Source: Pectobacterium aroidearum (GTDB lineage Bacteria; Pseudomonadota; Gammaproteobacteria; Enterobacterales; Enterobacteriaceae). Taken from it: DNA of 64,000 bases. Below the pieces are notes generated by a model. It did not search any database, was not told the origin of the DNA, and worked only from the letters and a program-made list of their open reading frames with translations. This document shows positions 24,857-33,607 of this stretch, piece by piece (position 1 is the stretch's first letter; every line of letters begins with the position of its first letter). A program made the translations under genes and the position numbers. The stretch covers positions 4,464,001 to 4,528,000 of the forward strand of contig NZ_CP166097.1 of the NCBI RefSeq assembly GCF_041228105.1, read 5' to 3'.

Positions 24857-27244
24857 TTACTCCCCCAACATGTCATGATCCTGTTCAGTTCGCCAGCGTA
24901 AATAGCTCAATTCCGCCTGCCAGCCACAGAACCCTGCTGCCGCTGCGTTTCTTTCGATCATCCAGCGTGTTTCTTCGGGGTGCATATAAGGCTTCCACTG
25001 CTCTGGTATAGGCAATTCTATTTCATCATCAGTATCTTGCTTCTGCTCCCAGCGTTTTTCCTGCCATGCTGCCCGCAAATCGTCATCATCTGATGTTTCG
25101 TAATACAGGAAATAAAAAATATCCTCTGTCAGAAGGGCTGAATTGATCTCGAGCACGGAGAGCATTCTGGCTCTCTCCTCCTGGTCCTGCTTATGCATAT
25201 CCAGGTTAACCTGCTCCATAAACTCCTGGTATTCACGGTCATCAATACGTTCATTCTCCCCAGTCCCCCCAAGCATCCAATCAAGCCACTCGCCCTCATC
25301 TTCCACGTTTTTCTGCTGGGACTGCTTGATTTCTGAAACAATCCCTTCCAGCATAACCTCATTCCAGTCAGGTTCAGGCTTGGCGCCACACTGTTGCCGT
25401 GGTTGCAGGTTAATCAACTGAATCAGCGACGCAGGTTCATCCGGAACAACCTCATTGATCTCTTCACTTATTTTTGTTTCATCGGTGAGCCGGGGTAACC
25501 CCCTTTTCTCACGGCCGCTGCCAACCCGGTCGACCAGAAAGCGTTCCTGCCAGGCTTTCCCTGCCGCTTTCTTACCCTCACGCTCCATACTGGTGGTGTA
25601 TTTCATCAGAAAAACGTGCATGTATCGCTGACGTTCTTCCGCCATACGGATACTGACATCGTGGAAACGTTGATAGAATGCTTCATCATGGCCACAGTCC
25701 ATGCTGTCTCCTTCATGGGCAATCTCATGCTCCGTCAGGCTAAAGAGGTAACTCGCAGCGCGTAATGGATCAGTACGCAATCGCTGAACCACTTTAATGT
25801 TATAAGCGATGTAGCTTTCACCATCCGTCCAGGCTTCTGCCGACGTCGATTCCCCTAACAGGATATGAAAAATTTTCCCACCACGGGTGTAGTTTGCCCA
25901 GCGACCGTTACCTCCAGTGCAACGACGGGCATATTGAATCAGGCACCAACGTAATGCTCTCCAGGCTCGAAGGGTTTCAGCATCGAGTGCATCCTTTTCC
26001 CTGACCAGTTGAGTTCGTTCGACAAAAGCATTACTCAGCGTATTGAAATCAATAATGGCAGGCTCAAAGGCTCTCTCAACATACCACGCACCCTTCTCGG
26101 TCTGATCGCGCTCACGCAAGTTATTATGGATCTGAGTCAGACACTCAATAAATTCATCGTTGCTGTAACAGCCGAACCGGGTCAGTGTAATTGGGTGCAT
26201 CACCACCACAATATCGGCGCTGGCCAACAACTCTCCGCGAGGAACATCAGCGCCACGGGCGATGGTGAAACACCCTTCATATCCTCCAGGTCGCTGCCGC
26301 CTGCATTTGTACAGAAAATCGACCAGTGTGACATGCTTTTTCCCTGGCAATAAGGTAATTACCTCTTCATTCCGATACAAGGTGACCAGCGATCTATCTC
26401 CTGCAATCAGCGAACGCGCCGCGTTCTCTCTACGGGACTCCGTCTTACGGTAGTGACCAAGCTGATTCGCCAGCGCGGCGGCCAACTCACCAAAGCGTTT
26501 AGCGATACCTTGCCATACCGGGCAGGTTTTACGGAGGATCTCCGTTCGTGAGACATTAAGTCCGATAGCACGTTTACTAACGATAAGGCCGCCAACACCC
26601 CACATATGTCCAGGATCATGGCGAACCAGTACACCCTGATTATAGATGGATACAGCCCCCTCTTCACGTACGCGATACCAGGCGAACTCATCTTCAGCAT
26701 CCCATTTCTCCGTAGCCGGATTACGGGTGATCAACCGTCCATTGAGCTCTACACGAATCGGGGTATAACGGACCAGATCGCGGATTTCCTGAATGGCTGA
26801 CATCAATTCGGCCTCGCTCAATGGTTCATACCATTCGCCAGTGATTTGACAGCCGGCTACTCCTTCTCCCAGATCGTCCAGGTCATAGTGATAACCCATG
26901 AGGCGCGTATCGACATGCATCTGCCAGGACTGTGAACGCCAAAGTGTTCTGGCGTGCGCCATAATCTGCCCACGCCCCAACCGGAAGCGGCCGTAGGTCG
27001 CATCCCCCTCGATGTGCGGTGTGCCGAAACGACCAAAGTAATTCACCACATCGTCTCTTGATGCAAAACCATGACCATCATCGTTACAGCTAAATCCCTC
27101 CCGGGACACCGTCAATAATACCGAAGACGCCTGCGCATCAACGCTGTTCATGAGCAGCTCTATCAGGGCTTTTCCCAGGGAACCCGCCTGGCTGTATATA
27201 ATGTGATGAATAATCTGGGGATCAAGCTCGAAAGGGTATCGCAT
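24857..27244 (-). CDS. GHKL ATPase fused to a zincin-like metallopeptidase domain
   Basis: 795 residues from the ATG at 27242-27244 (AAGGAGAAC upstream); the longer frame lacks an SD. The N-terminus is a GHKL (Hsp90/MutL/histidine kinase type) ATPase: E29...N33 in ELLMNSVDA, DDGHGF at 55-60, and GRFRLGRGQ as the lid glycines. Around residues 503-525 is HEIAHEGDSMDCGHDEAFY, an HExxH zinc-peptidase motif with downstream His. The C-terminal 200 residues are acidic. Such a fusion could couple ATP-driven clamp closure to proteolysis. Its place inside the transfer cluster suggests either a core helper or an anti-host-defence protein. Confidence 0.75.
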   Translation of the reverse strand: MRYPFELDPQIIHHIIYSQAGSLGKALIELLMNSVDAQASSVLLTVSREGFSCNDDGHGFASRDDVVNYFGRFGTPHIEGDATYGRFRLGRGQIMAHARTLWRSQSWQMHVDTRLMGYHYDLDDLGEGVAGCQITGEWYEPLSEAELMSAIQEIRDLVRYTPIRVELNGRLITRNPATEKWDAEDEFAWYRVREEGAVSIYNQGVLVRHDPGHMWGVGGLIVSKRAIGLNVSRTEILRKTCPVWQGIAKRFGELAAALANQLGHYRKTESRRENAARSLIAGDRSLVTLYRNEEVITLLPGKKHVTLVDFLYKCRRQRPGGYEGCFTIARGADVPRGELLASADIVVVMHPITLTRFGCYSNDEFIECLTQIHNNLRERDQTEKGAWYVERAFEPAIIDFNTLSNAFVERTQLVREKDALDAETLRAWRALRWCLIQYARRCTGGNGRWANYTRGGKIFHILLGESTSAEAWTDGESYIAYNIKVVQRLRTDPLRAASYLFSLTEHEIAHEGDSMDCGHDEAFYQRFHDVSIRMAEERQRYMHVFLMKYTTSMEREGKKAAGKAWQERFLVDRVGSGREKRGLPRLTDETKISEEINEVVPDEPASLIQLINLQPRQQCGAKPEPDWNEVMLEGIVSEIKQSQQKNVEDEGEWLDWMLGGTGENERIDDREYQEFMEQVNLDMHKQDQEERARMLSVLEINSALLTEDIFYFLYYETSDDDDLRAAWQEKRWEQKQDTDDEIELPIPEQWKPYMHPEETRWMIERNAAAAGFCGWQAELSYLRWRTEQDHDMLGE

Positions 27245-27434
27245 GAATGTGTTCTCCTTAATAAGGTAAACAACCATTCTCGATAGCCAGCGACGGGAGA
27301 GAAGCAACAACTCTGTTTGAAGTAATCACAATTACCGAAAGAAATTATATCCAGCACGAAATGAGTTTAGCGCTGTAATCATGGGCAAAAACGGACACAG
27401 TATTCCACTGTAAAAGCGTGACAGGAAAGCCCAC

Positions 27435-27662
27435 ATGTCAGACAAAAAAAATCCCTCTCAGGCTCACCCACGGGGGATCGTGTTACCTTCTATCGAGTTA
27501 CCCACAACACACTTTGTAATGCAGGACAATCATCATGTATTTTTTGTGTCACTAGAACACATATTGCTTTGCCTGCAAGAAGCAGAAAAACAGGGCGAAG
27601 TCCCTCCTCTGGAAAGTGAGTGGTGGCACACACTTCAGGGGACATTCCCTTCCCTGCGTTAA
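27435..27662 (+). CDS. Small plus-strand hypothetical protein
   Basis: 75 residues, ATG preceded by CAGGAAAGC. The only plus-strand candidate in the transfer cluster; it starts in the gap upstream of the GHKL gene and its stop overlaps by four bases the stop of the minus-strand gene at 27659. Sequence is low in odd residues (HPRGIVLPSIELPTTHFVM...HHVFFVSLEHILLCLQ) and looks coding. Function unknown. Confidence 0.55.
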   Translation: MSDKKNPSQAHPRGIVLPSIELPTTHFVMQDNHHVFFVSLEHILLCLQEAEKQGEVPPLESEWWHTLQGTFPSLR

Positions 27663-28561
27663 TTGACCAAATCTCCCAAGGTCTCTTTGGCCAGCGCCAG
27701 CAATGCGTCATTGAATGCTGAAGATTTCCAGTGACTGAAGTTGACGAGGTTATTGAAATAGTTAAAGTCAAAACCAACCGTCTGACGATAGATTTCTGTT
27801 GGCGCTTCCTTTCCCTCTCTTAGGGTAAACACCATATCCATCATCTCAACCAGTTCATCTTCTTCCACTCGGGAACGGTGCAGCGTCTGGTAAATACCAA
27901 GCTCAATATAATCCCGGCAGGCTGCATCTTTGATCACATAGCCTTTGTCGCTGTAGCACAGACGACCTGATGTTCGGCTCACCAGTTCATTCGCCAGATC
28001 TGCATCCACTTTTTTATACAGGATCGCCTGAAAATCGGTCATATAAAGAAAAACCCAGGGGATATTCATCAATGTCGCCCGTGCATACAGCCACCCTTCC
28101 TCCCGACGATATTGCTGTAGCATGCTTTTGGCCAATCCTTCATCAATCTTTATCCCTGTCGCCCGACTGAGTAACCAGACTACTTTATCGAAATGATTGA
28201 TCAGAATAGACAGGATTTGCTGCGTCAGTATGCCTGGCGCACGTCTGGGTCTGCCATCGCCATCATCGCGTTTAGTATTCGAATAAGGGCACCACAGATA
28301 CGCCTCGTTGTCATAAATACCGACACCGTACACGGAACTGCCGCAATGCTTGCCATAGGGATTAGGGGTATTGGCCAGTGCTTTATACAAGCCGATTATC
28401 TGAATAGGGTTATTGCAGGCCGGGCAAACAGCAAAGTATTGAGGATTACCGCTGGAGTTTGTTTTGTACCACGGCGGGCGGCGGGCGGTACGTTGCTCAT
28501 AGTCATTTTTCTCAATCAAATAATAGGCCTGAGTCTTTACGGAAAGTTTGTAAACGTTCAT
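27659..28561 (-). CDS. Hypothetical protein with two cysteine pairs
   Basis: A 300-residue protein. CPACNN at about 47-52 and later Cys residues (GKHCGSS, LWCPYS) may form a zinc ribbon near the N-terminus. The rest is helical with aromatic residues and a C-terminal VNFSHWKSSAFNDALLALAKE. I know similar-looking proteins from ICEs of this class but cannot name a function. It follows the VirB4-like ATPase and its small partner after a 170-base gap. Confidence 0.65.
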   Translation of the reverse strand: MNVYKLSVKTQAYYLIEKNDYEQRTARRPPWYKTNSSGNPQYFAVCPACNNPIQIIGLYKALANTPNPYGKHCGSSVYGVGIYDNEAYLWCPYSNTKRDDGDGRPRRAPGILTQQILSILINHFDKVVWLLSRATGIKIDEGLAKSMLQQYRREEGWLYARATLMNIPWVFLYMTDFQAILYKKVDADLANELVSRTSGRLCYSDKGYVIKDAACRDYIELGIYQTLHRSRVEEDELVEMMDMVFTLREGKEAPTEIYRQTVGFDFNYFNNLVNFSHWKSSAFNDALLALAKETLGDLVN

Positions 28562-28730
28562 GGTGAGTAATACCGATAGGACTGAGTAATCATGTGGTTA
28601 TAGCATGTACTGCCACCGTAAAAAACAGGATGGTATTAACAACCTCACCCCACTAACGCGCCTGCGGCTTGTTCAACTGGCGCAGGCTCCGCAAAGAAAA
28701 GCTTTTGCGAACCCCGCACCAGTTCCCGAA
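28562..28730. other. Intergenic region with hairpins
   Basis: Contains GCCTGCG/CGCAGGC around a ~14-nt loop (near 28660-28690) and a GCAAA/TTTGC repeat next to it. This may be a processing or attenuation site between the VirB4-like block and the downstream genes. No T-run is seen. Confidence 0.4.
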
Positions 28731-29129
28731 TTACCCTTTTTCGCCTGTCACCTGCTCAATAGCCTTTAGCAACCACATCATGTCTGTCGCATCGGAGACA
28801 TTGATGTACCAGCGCATACCACGGGCATATTCATTATCATCTGGCCATACGGTATTGCCGGCAACCGTAATCAGGAGATCAAGCGCCTTTCCTGTCGGAT
28901 CGCTAATATGTACCGAAACGCAGCAACGGTTACCAACACGATGAGGTAACACAGAAAGTTGAGCCGGGCAGACTAGGCGTTTTCTGACTTCATCGCCCAA
29001 CTTCGCAAGTTGGAGTGAATCACCTTCACCAATACGGGCAACACCCTGCGGAGGCACATCAAACAGGACAGAAAACGGGAGTGCATTATCCGGCACCACT
29101 TCAGGTTTAGACATCGTTAATCGCTTCAC
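28731..29129 (-). CDS. Hypothetical ICE transfer-cluster protein
   Basis: 132 residues, starting 4 bp inside the VirB4-like gene's end, so coupled to it. Mixed alpha/beta with a central PHRVGNRCCVSVHISD strand pair and a C-terminal MMWLLKAIEQVTGEKG helix. No signal peptide. I cannot assign a numbered family with certainty. Probably a cytoplasmic partner of the ATPase because of the overlap. Confidence 0.6.
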   Translation of the reverse strand: MKRLTMSKPEVVPDNALPFSVLFDVPPQGVARIGEGDSLQLAKLGDEVRKRLVCPAQLSVLPHRVGNRCCVSVHISDPTGKALDLLITVAGNTVWPDDNEYARGMRWYINVSDATDMMWLLKAIEQVTGEKG

Positions 29130-31951
29130 GCAGCCTCCGTTTCGGTCATAATCCCTCTTGCCTTATCCAGCTTCTTCGCCACGAGAAAAGCCGCTTGCAG
29201 CTCACTGCAGCCATGTTCGTTCATCAGTTGCCGGCGTTCCGCTTTTTCTTCTTTTTCAGTCATCCCCAACGCAAGGTAAAGGCTGGGAGGAACGGCCCTG
29301 AATAAAGCTTCTACCCGTTTAGCCAGAACCACACCTTCCGTATAGCATCGGGGTAACTTTGTCGCAGAGAGCAACATCGCCTTTTGCTCTTCATTCAGCT
29401 TTTTGAACCGCGAGATTTGCTCCACTTCATCCGGTGGCATGGTCAGACACAACCACCATTCTGCCATATTGAGCATTTTTTCCGACGTATCCGGATAATC
29501 CGCCAAGTTCTGTGTTGCAAGCCAGAGCCACGCCCCCAATTTACGCCACATTTTCACCACCTTAGTCATATACGGTGATAGCAGGGGGTTCGTCGTCGCA
29601 ATATGGGCTTCATCGATAACCATATTGATTTCACGATCCAGGTACTGATCACGTTCAGCGATGTTATTGACGGTATTCACCAGGGCGATAACAGCGACGG
29701 CCATCTGTGCTTCATAGCCCTCACGCGCCAATGTACCGAGATCGATGATAGTGACATCCGCTTCTGGCCAGGGCGTTCCTGGGCGGTTAAACAGTTCTCC
29801 CTCAAACCCTTCGGTAAACATGCGCAACGCCTCAGCCATCTCCTCAGCACGCGCACGCCTTGCTGCCGTTCGGCGGTCTCGCCCCTCACTGTCCTTGGTG
29901 TTATCCCGGGCGATATGCTCCAACGCAGACATCAAATCCGAGGGCAACATTTGGTGTCCAGCTTCATACGATTGTTTCGCCGCAGCCAGAATAGCCTCAC
30001 GCAACATGCCCCGATCGGCACGCGTCATTCTTGCTTCTTCTGCTGCCTCTCCCCCCGTGACCATAAGACGTGCAGCTATCTCCATTTCTCCCAGAATATC
30101 GCGCTTTTCCTCATCGTCATCATCCGGCTCTTTTGCATCATCATCCAGCTCAGGCAAAGACAACTCATCAGTAATGAGTTCTCTGGGATCTACCTGTAAC
30201 AACAGGTGAGCATCGGCAAACGGTGCCAGTGAGACACCACGCCCAGGTTTGATGCTGATCTTGTTCACCGTCAACCCTAATGACTCATAGTAATCGCCAA
30301 GCAGCCCAAACGAGTTTCCCGCCTCCAGTAAAAACAGCCGTGAACGGTGGATAGCCATCACCTGCGCTAAAACACTACACAATGTCGCTGACTTACCCGA
30401 ACCTGTCGGTCCAAACAACAGTAAATGGGCATTCTGTGTCCTGTCTGCCTTATTCATTGGATCAAATGACAATGCCGCCCCTCCGCGATTGAAAAAGGAA
30501 AGGCCGGGATTACCCGTTCCCGTATCACGGCCAAAAACTGGCAGCAGGCAGGCAAAGTGCTGTACAAACGTCAGCCGGGTATACCAGTGGTTTTGATCCG
30601 TTTCAGGGTTGAAACACATCGGTAAAGCACGCAGATAGCCATTGAGTGGCGCAACATCATGTTCAGGGTTGATCGGCTGAAGGCCGGCATTGAGCAGCTT
30701 GGCACTAATATCGAGATAGCGTTTGTCGAGCGTATCCAGATCTGACGCTTTGATCAGAAACGTCAACGATGAGCGATACAGTTTGTGCCGCTCACCCAGA
30801 TACTCTTTGGCTGTTGCCGCATCTGCGCGTACACGCTGAGATTCAACATTTTCGCCCATTGCATTTTTGCCCAGGCTGGCGAACTCCTCTTCTAAAACAT
30901 CCTGAGGTTGAACAACCAATGTCATCGCAATAACCGTTCCCTGCGGCATCAGATCCATCAGCGTATTGATGTTCTCTCCACGCCTGACTTCACCGGTCAA
31001 GTGCCCCGTCTGTGGTGCTTTTCTCAGCCGTTCTACGGGTACTGCTTTGTGCGCCACATTATCAAACCACCATACTCCACGTTCGGCATCGCTGCGCGGC
31101 CGCGTAAACCACAATGTTTCGCTAAAATCGTTCAATATAGGAAGAGAATCGGGTGCGCCGTCGTCATGTGACGCTGTACGGTACAGCAGTTCGGGCGCAA
31201 CCCATTCCGGCTTAGGGTTAAACCAGCGTAGCAGCCAGTTATGTATCTGTTCACCATTTTGCCGATGGCAACGAATACCGGCGCCGGACAATGCTGAGGT
31301 TAAACGGTCGCAGACCTGGTTCAGCATGGTCGCCGGCGGTAACGGATCGCGGGACTGCTTTTCAACATAGCGGTAAATCACCATACGTGTGCGGCGGGTT
31401 TGTCCGCGCCAGGGTGCACCCGTGACAATTTTATCGTCAAACAGGCCTTTCTCTGCCGAAATGCTTTTCATATGGCGATCGGTTTCAGCCAGCCAGGCCT
31501 GTGTGAATGCCGTCCCCTCCGCCCAAGGTTTGACATAACCACGTAACTTATCCATATACGCCGTCACATCCGTATCATCCTGGCAGTAAAGCTGCACGAC
31601 CCACTGGTGACTATCCAACTCAGGCAAGCTGTCCTGCAAGGCATCTTCAACCACATCGCGGATCTCTTCCAGGCGCTCAGCCGGCCGTCCTTCCGTACCC
31701 ACTGGCGTAATTTCATAAACCGCACCAACAGACGCGCCATCATCCAACAACAAGCATTGATCCGCAGAGAGGTATTCCGCCCAGGGCATATAATCAATAA
31801 TGGATGGCGCAACGCCATAAAGTTGTTGTTCATCCCTCTCAGTTAATCGCCCATCACGGCTAAGCGGTTCATGGCCATTTACCGCAAATGGCCCATTCCC
31901 TTTCAGATTTTCATCTGAAGATGTCGTTCTACGCTGAAACAGTGAAAACAT
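29126..31951 (-). CDS. VirB4/TraC-like conjugation ATPase (PFL_4706 family, TIGR03744)
   Basis: A 941-residue ATPase that powers the type IV secretion channel from the cytoplasmic face of the inner membrane. Walker A GPTGSGKS lies near residue 512, a Walker B region INMVIDEAH near residue 780, and the typical ATQNLADYP motif follows. Length matches the family. It overlaps the lipoprotein gene upstream by one base and the small gene downstream by four. The central acidic insertion (EPDDDDEEKRD) is common in this family. Confidence 0.92.
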   Translation of the reverse strand: MFSLFQRRTTSSDENLKGNGPFAVNGHEPLSRDGRLTERDEQQLYGVAPSIIDYMPWAEYLSADQCLLLDDGASVGAVYEITPVGTEGRPAERLEEIRDVVEDALQDSLPELDSHQWVVQLYCQDDTDVTAYMDKLRGYVKPWAEGTAFTQAWLAETDRHMKSISAEKGLFDDKIVTGAPWRGQTRRTRMVIYRYVEKQSRDPLPPATMLNQVCDRLTSALSGAGIRCHRQNGEQIHNWLLRWFNPKPEWVAPELLYRTASHDDGAPDSLPILNDFSETLWFTRPRSDAERGVWWFDNVAHKAVPVERLRKAPQTGHLTGEVRRGENINTLMDLMPQGTVIAMTLVVQPQDVLEEEFASLGKNAMGENVESQRVRADAATAKEYLGERHKLYRSSLTFLIKASDLDTLDKRYLDISAKLLNAGLQPINPEHDVAPLNGYLRALPMCFNPETDQNHWYTRLTFVQHFACLLPVFGRDTGTGNPGLSFFNRGGAALSFDPMNKADRTQNAHLLLFGPTGSGKSATLCSVLAQVMAIHRSRLFLLEAGNSFGLLGDYYESLGLTVNKISIKPGRGVSLAPFADAHLLLQVDPRELITDELSLPELDDDAKEPDDDDEEKRDILGEMEIAARLMVTGGEAAEEARMTRADRGMLREAILAAAKQSYEAGHQMLPSDLMSALEHIARDNTKDSEGRDRRTAARRARAEEMAEALRMFTEGFEGELFNRPGTPWPEADVTIIDLGTLAREGYEAQMAVAVIALVNTVNNIAERDQYLDREINMVIDEAHIATTNPLLSPYMTKVVKMWRKLGAWLWLATQNLADYPDTSEKMLNMAEWWLCLTMPPDEVEQISRFKKLNEEQKAMLLSATKLPRCYTEGVVLAKRVEALFRAVPPSLYLALGMTEKEEKAERRQLMNEHGCSELQAAFLVAKKLDKARGIMTETEAA

Positions 31952-32361
31952 TAAAATGCCTCCGTCCGTTCACCCGGCAGGGCATATTGCACCTGGCTGT
32001 AGAACGGGAATACCGTGCTATACCCCGGCACCGGAGTATTACCCTTACTGAGATGGGGATAGACATACATCACCAGGTCAGGATTCGGCAAACGAGGAAA
32101 CGTCTGCTGGATCTCATTCTCCTGAGTGCGGCTATAGTTTTCCGCCTCCCGCAGCACATTGACCTGGTCAGTATCCGTCAGGGTGCGCCGCAGAGTAGTG
32201 CGCCCTTCATGCCTGGCTTGAGTCGTTGACGCCCCACCATTCCACAACTCGAGCATGGTGCTGTCGCCCGGAGGCAGCATCTGCTCTTTGCTGGTACTGC
32301 ATCCTGAAAGTGTTACGGCGAAAAAAAGCGAGGCTATCGCGCATTGAGCTTTAATATTCAT
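31951..32361 (-). CDS. ICE conjugation lipoprotein (TIGR03751)
   Basis: 136 residues from the ATG at 32359-32361, chosen because it begins a lipoprotein signal peptide ending in the lipobox LSGC at about residue 20; the longer frame runs into the upstream gene. After the cysteine comes STSKEQMLPPGDSTMLELWNG. The C-terminus is Pro/Tyr-rich (YPHLSKGNTPVPGYSTVFPFYS). It is a VirB7-like outer-membrane lipoprotein of the transfer channel. Start overlaps the end of the upstream gene. Confidence 0.85.
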   Translation of the reverse strand: MNIKAQCAIASLFFAVTLSGCSTSKEQMLPPGDSTMLELWNGGASTTQARHEGRTTLRRTLTDTDQVNVLREAENYSRTQENEIQQTFPRLPNPDLVMYVYPHLSKGNTPVPGYSTVFPFYSQVQYALPGERTEAF

Positions 32362-32815
32362 GCCGATCACCTTCCTTTGAAGAATCTGAAAGCGCACAGC
32401 GACTGGAAACATAGGAGAATGATTGCAGCTCAGGGACACGATGCATCTCACTTAAATGAACTGGCATCATCTGCCAGTACTCTTCACCATGTAATCTTTT
32501 CAGAGCCATCGATATGATCTCGCCATTACTCGCAGAAACGTGCTCCAGAAAGCAAGCTACCCTGCATCTTTCAAGCGCCTCAGGAAACAACCGAGCAATC
32601 GTTAATTGAGTGTCTTGCACCTCAATACGGGTAGGACCCAGCATCAGAATTAATGCGTTATGCTCCCAAAACAAAGATGCCTGTTGAAATACCGCAACAC
32701 GTTGAGCCAACTCGAGATCAAACTCACCATGACTGACCGCCACAGAATAGCCAGAGCCAGCACTGAAGTACCACTTAGTGGTCCATCTAATGGGATTGCC
32801 GTTATTTTCTTTCAT
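32351..32815 (-). CDS. Hypothetical protein inserted in the transfer cluster
   Basis: 154 residues. Tryptophan-rich N-terminus (RWTTKWYFSAGSGYSVAVS), then helical. It overlaps the next upstream gene by 14 bases and the lipoprotein by 11, so it is coupled to both. No signal peptide or known motif. In related ICEs the lipoprotein gene usually follows the VirB10-like gene closely, so this gene and its neighbour look like an addition. Confidence 0.6.
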   Translation of the reverse strand: MKENNGNPIRWTTKWYFSAGSGYSVAVSHGEFDLELAQRVAVFQQASLFWEHNALILMLGPTRIEVQDTQLTIARLFPEALERCRVACFLEHVSASNGEIISMALKRLHGEEYWQMMPVHLSEMHRVPELQSFSYVSSRCALSDSSKEGDRHEY

Positions 32816-33605
32816 GCGATGTCCCCAGTCCTAACCAACGTATCCAACTCGATCTCGCTCGTCCAGGTTTTACCTGTTGCGAGTTCAGGCGCTCTTCATA
32901 ACGTTGTTTCAGTACAGAAAGACACGTTCGGGCATCTTGTGCATTTTGCATGTAGCTGACGGCGAATAGCTCAGGGAGATCATGCTCCCCGAGTTGGTGC
33001 AGTTGCGCCTCTATCTGAAAATGATCCAACTTCCATCCTGGCGTATCGTCACGATGTACAGCCTGGTTCCGCACCTCAAGCTTCAAATAGATGCCCAGTT
33101 GAGCCATCGCATCGATAATCTTTCGCATCTCACTGCACGCTTCATAATACGGGTGGTCGATATCATAGTGATTCATCGTCACATCATGCAGTTGCGTTAC
33201 CCCCTGGCCATTGACGTGAAAATAAAAGCGCGCCAGACAACTGCGATGATTACCATCTGAGCCGATAAACCAATTAATCCCATCCAGACTGTTAAAATTC
33301 ATGCTCGACCGTTTATGCCCAGGCTCCGTGTAATAGCCAGGGTTCTTTTCCAGCAGAGGAATGTTGATATCCATCCGCTTTCCACGATCCAGCAGCTCCA
33401 GCCAACTCATACCGGCATACTGTGGGTGATCAGTACCAATAATGCGAAAGACGTTGATGCTACCCTGTGTCGTCCAGTAATGACGGGTGATGAAATCTCT
33501 CTCGCGACGGAAACACGAATCATCCCAACGAAGGATCTCATCATTAGCCCACGAGGGCGGAGCAGATCGTACCTGTTCAACAAAACGATAATTTTCAGTC
33601 ATCAT
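32802..33605 (-). CDS. ParB/sulfiredoxin-fold-like protein inserted in the transfer cluster
   Basis: 267 residues. The segment GSDGNHRSCLARFYF near residue 115 resembles the DGNHR motif of the ParB-like nuclease/CTPase fold, and MDINIPLLEKNP before it fits the preceding strand. The C-terminal half is helical and basic at the end. A DNA- or nucleotide-binding regulator is possible. It lies between the VirB10-like and lipoprotein genes. Assignment rests on one motif only. Confidence 0.5.
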   Translation of the reverse strand: MMTENYRFVEQVRSAPPSWANDEILRWDDSCFRRERDFITRHYWTTQGSINVFRIIGTDHPQYAGMSWLELLDRGKRMDINIPLLEKNPGYYTEPGHKRSSMNFNSLDGINWFIGSDGNHRSCLARFYFHVNGQGVTQLHDVTMNHYDIDHPYYEACSEMRKIIDAMAQLGIYLKLEVRNQAVHRDDTPGWKLDHFQIEAQLHQLGEHDLPELFAVSYMQNAQDARTCLSVLKQRYEERLNSQQVKPGRARSSWIRWLGLGTSHERK

Positions 33606-33607
33606 GG

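Noticed and set aside
29603..30209. Two overlapping plus-strand frames
   Set aside because: Antisense shadows of the VirB4-like ATPase gene.
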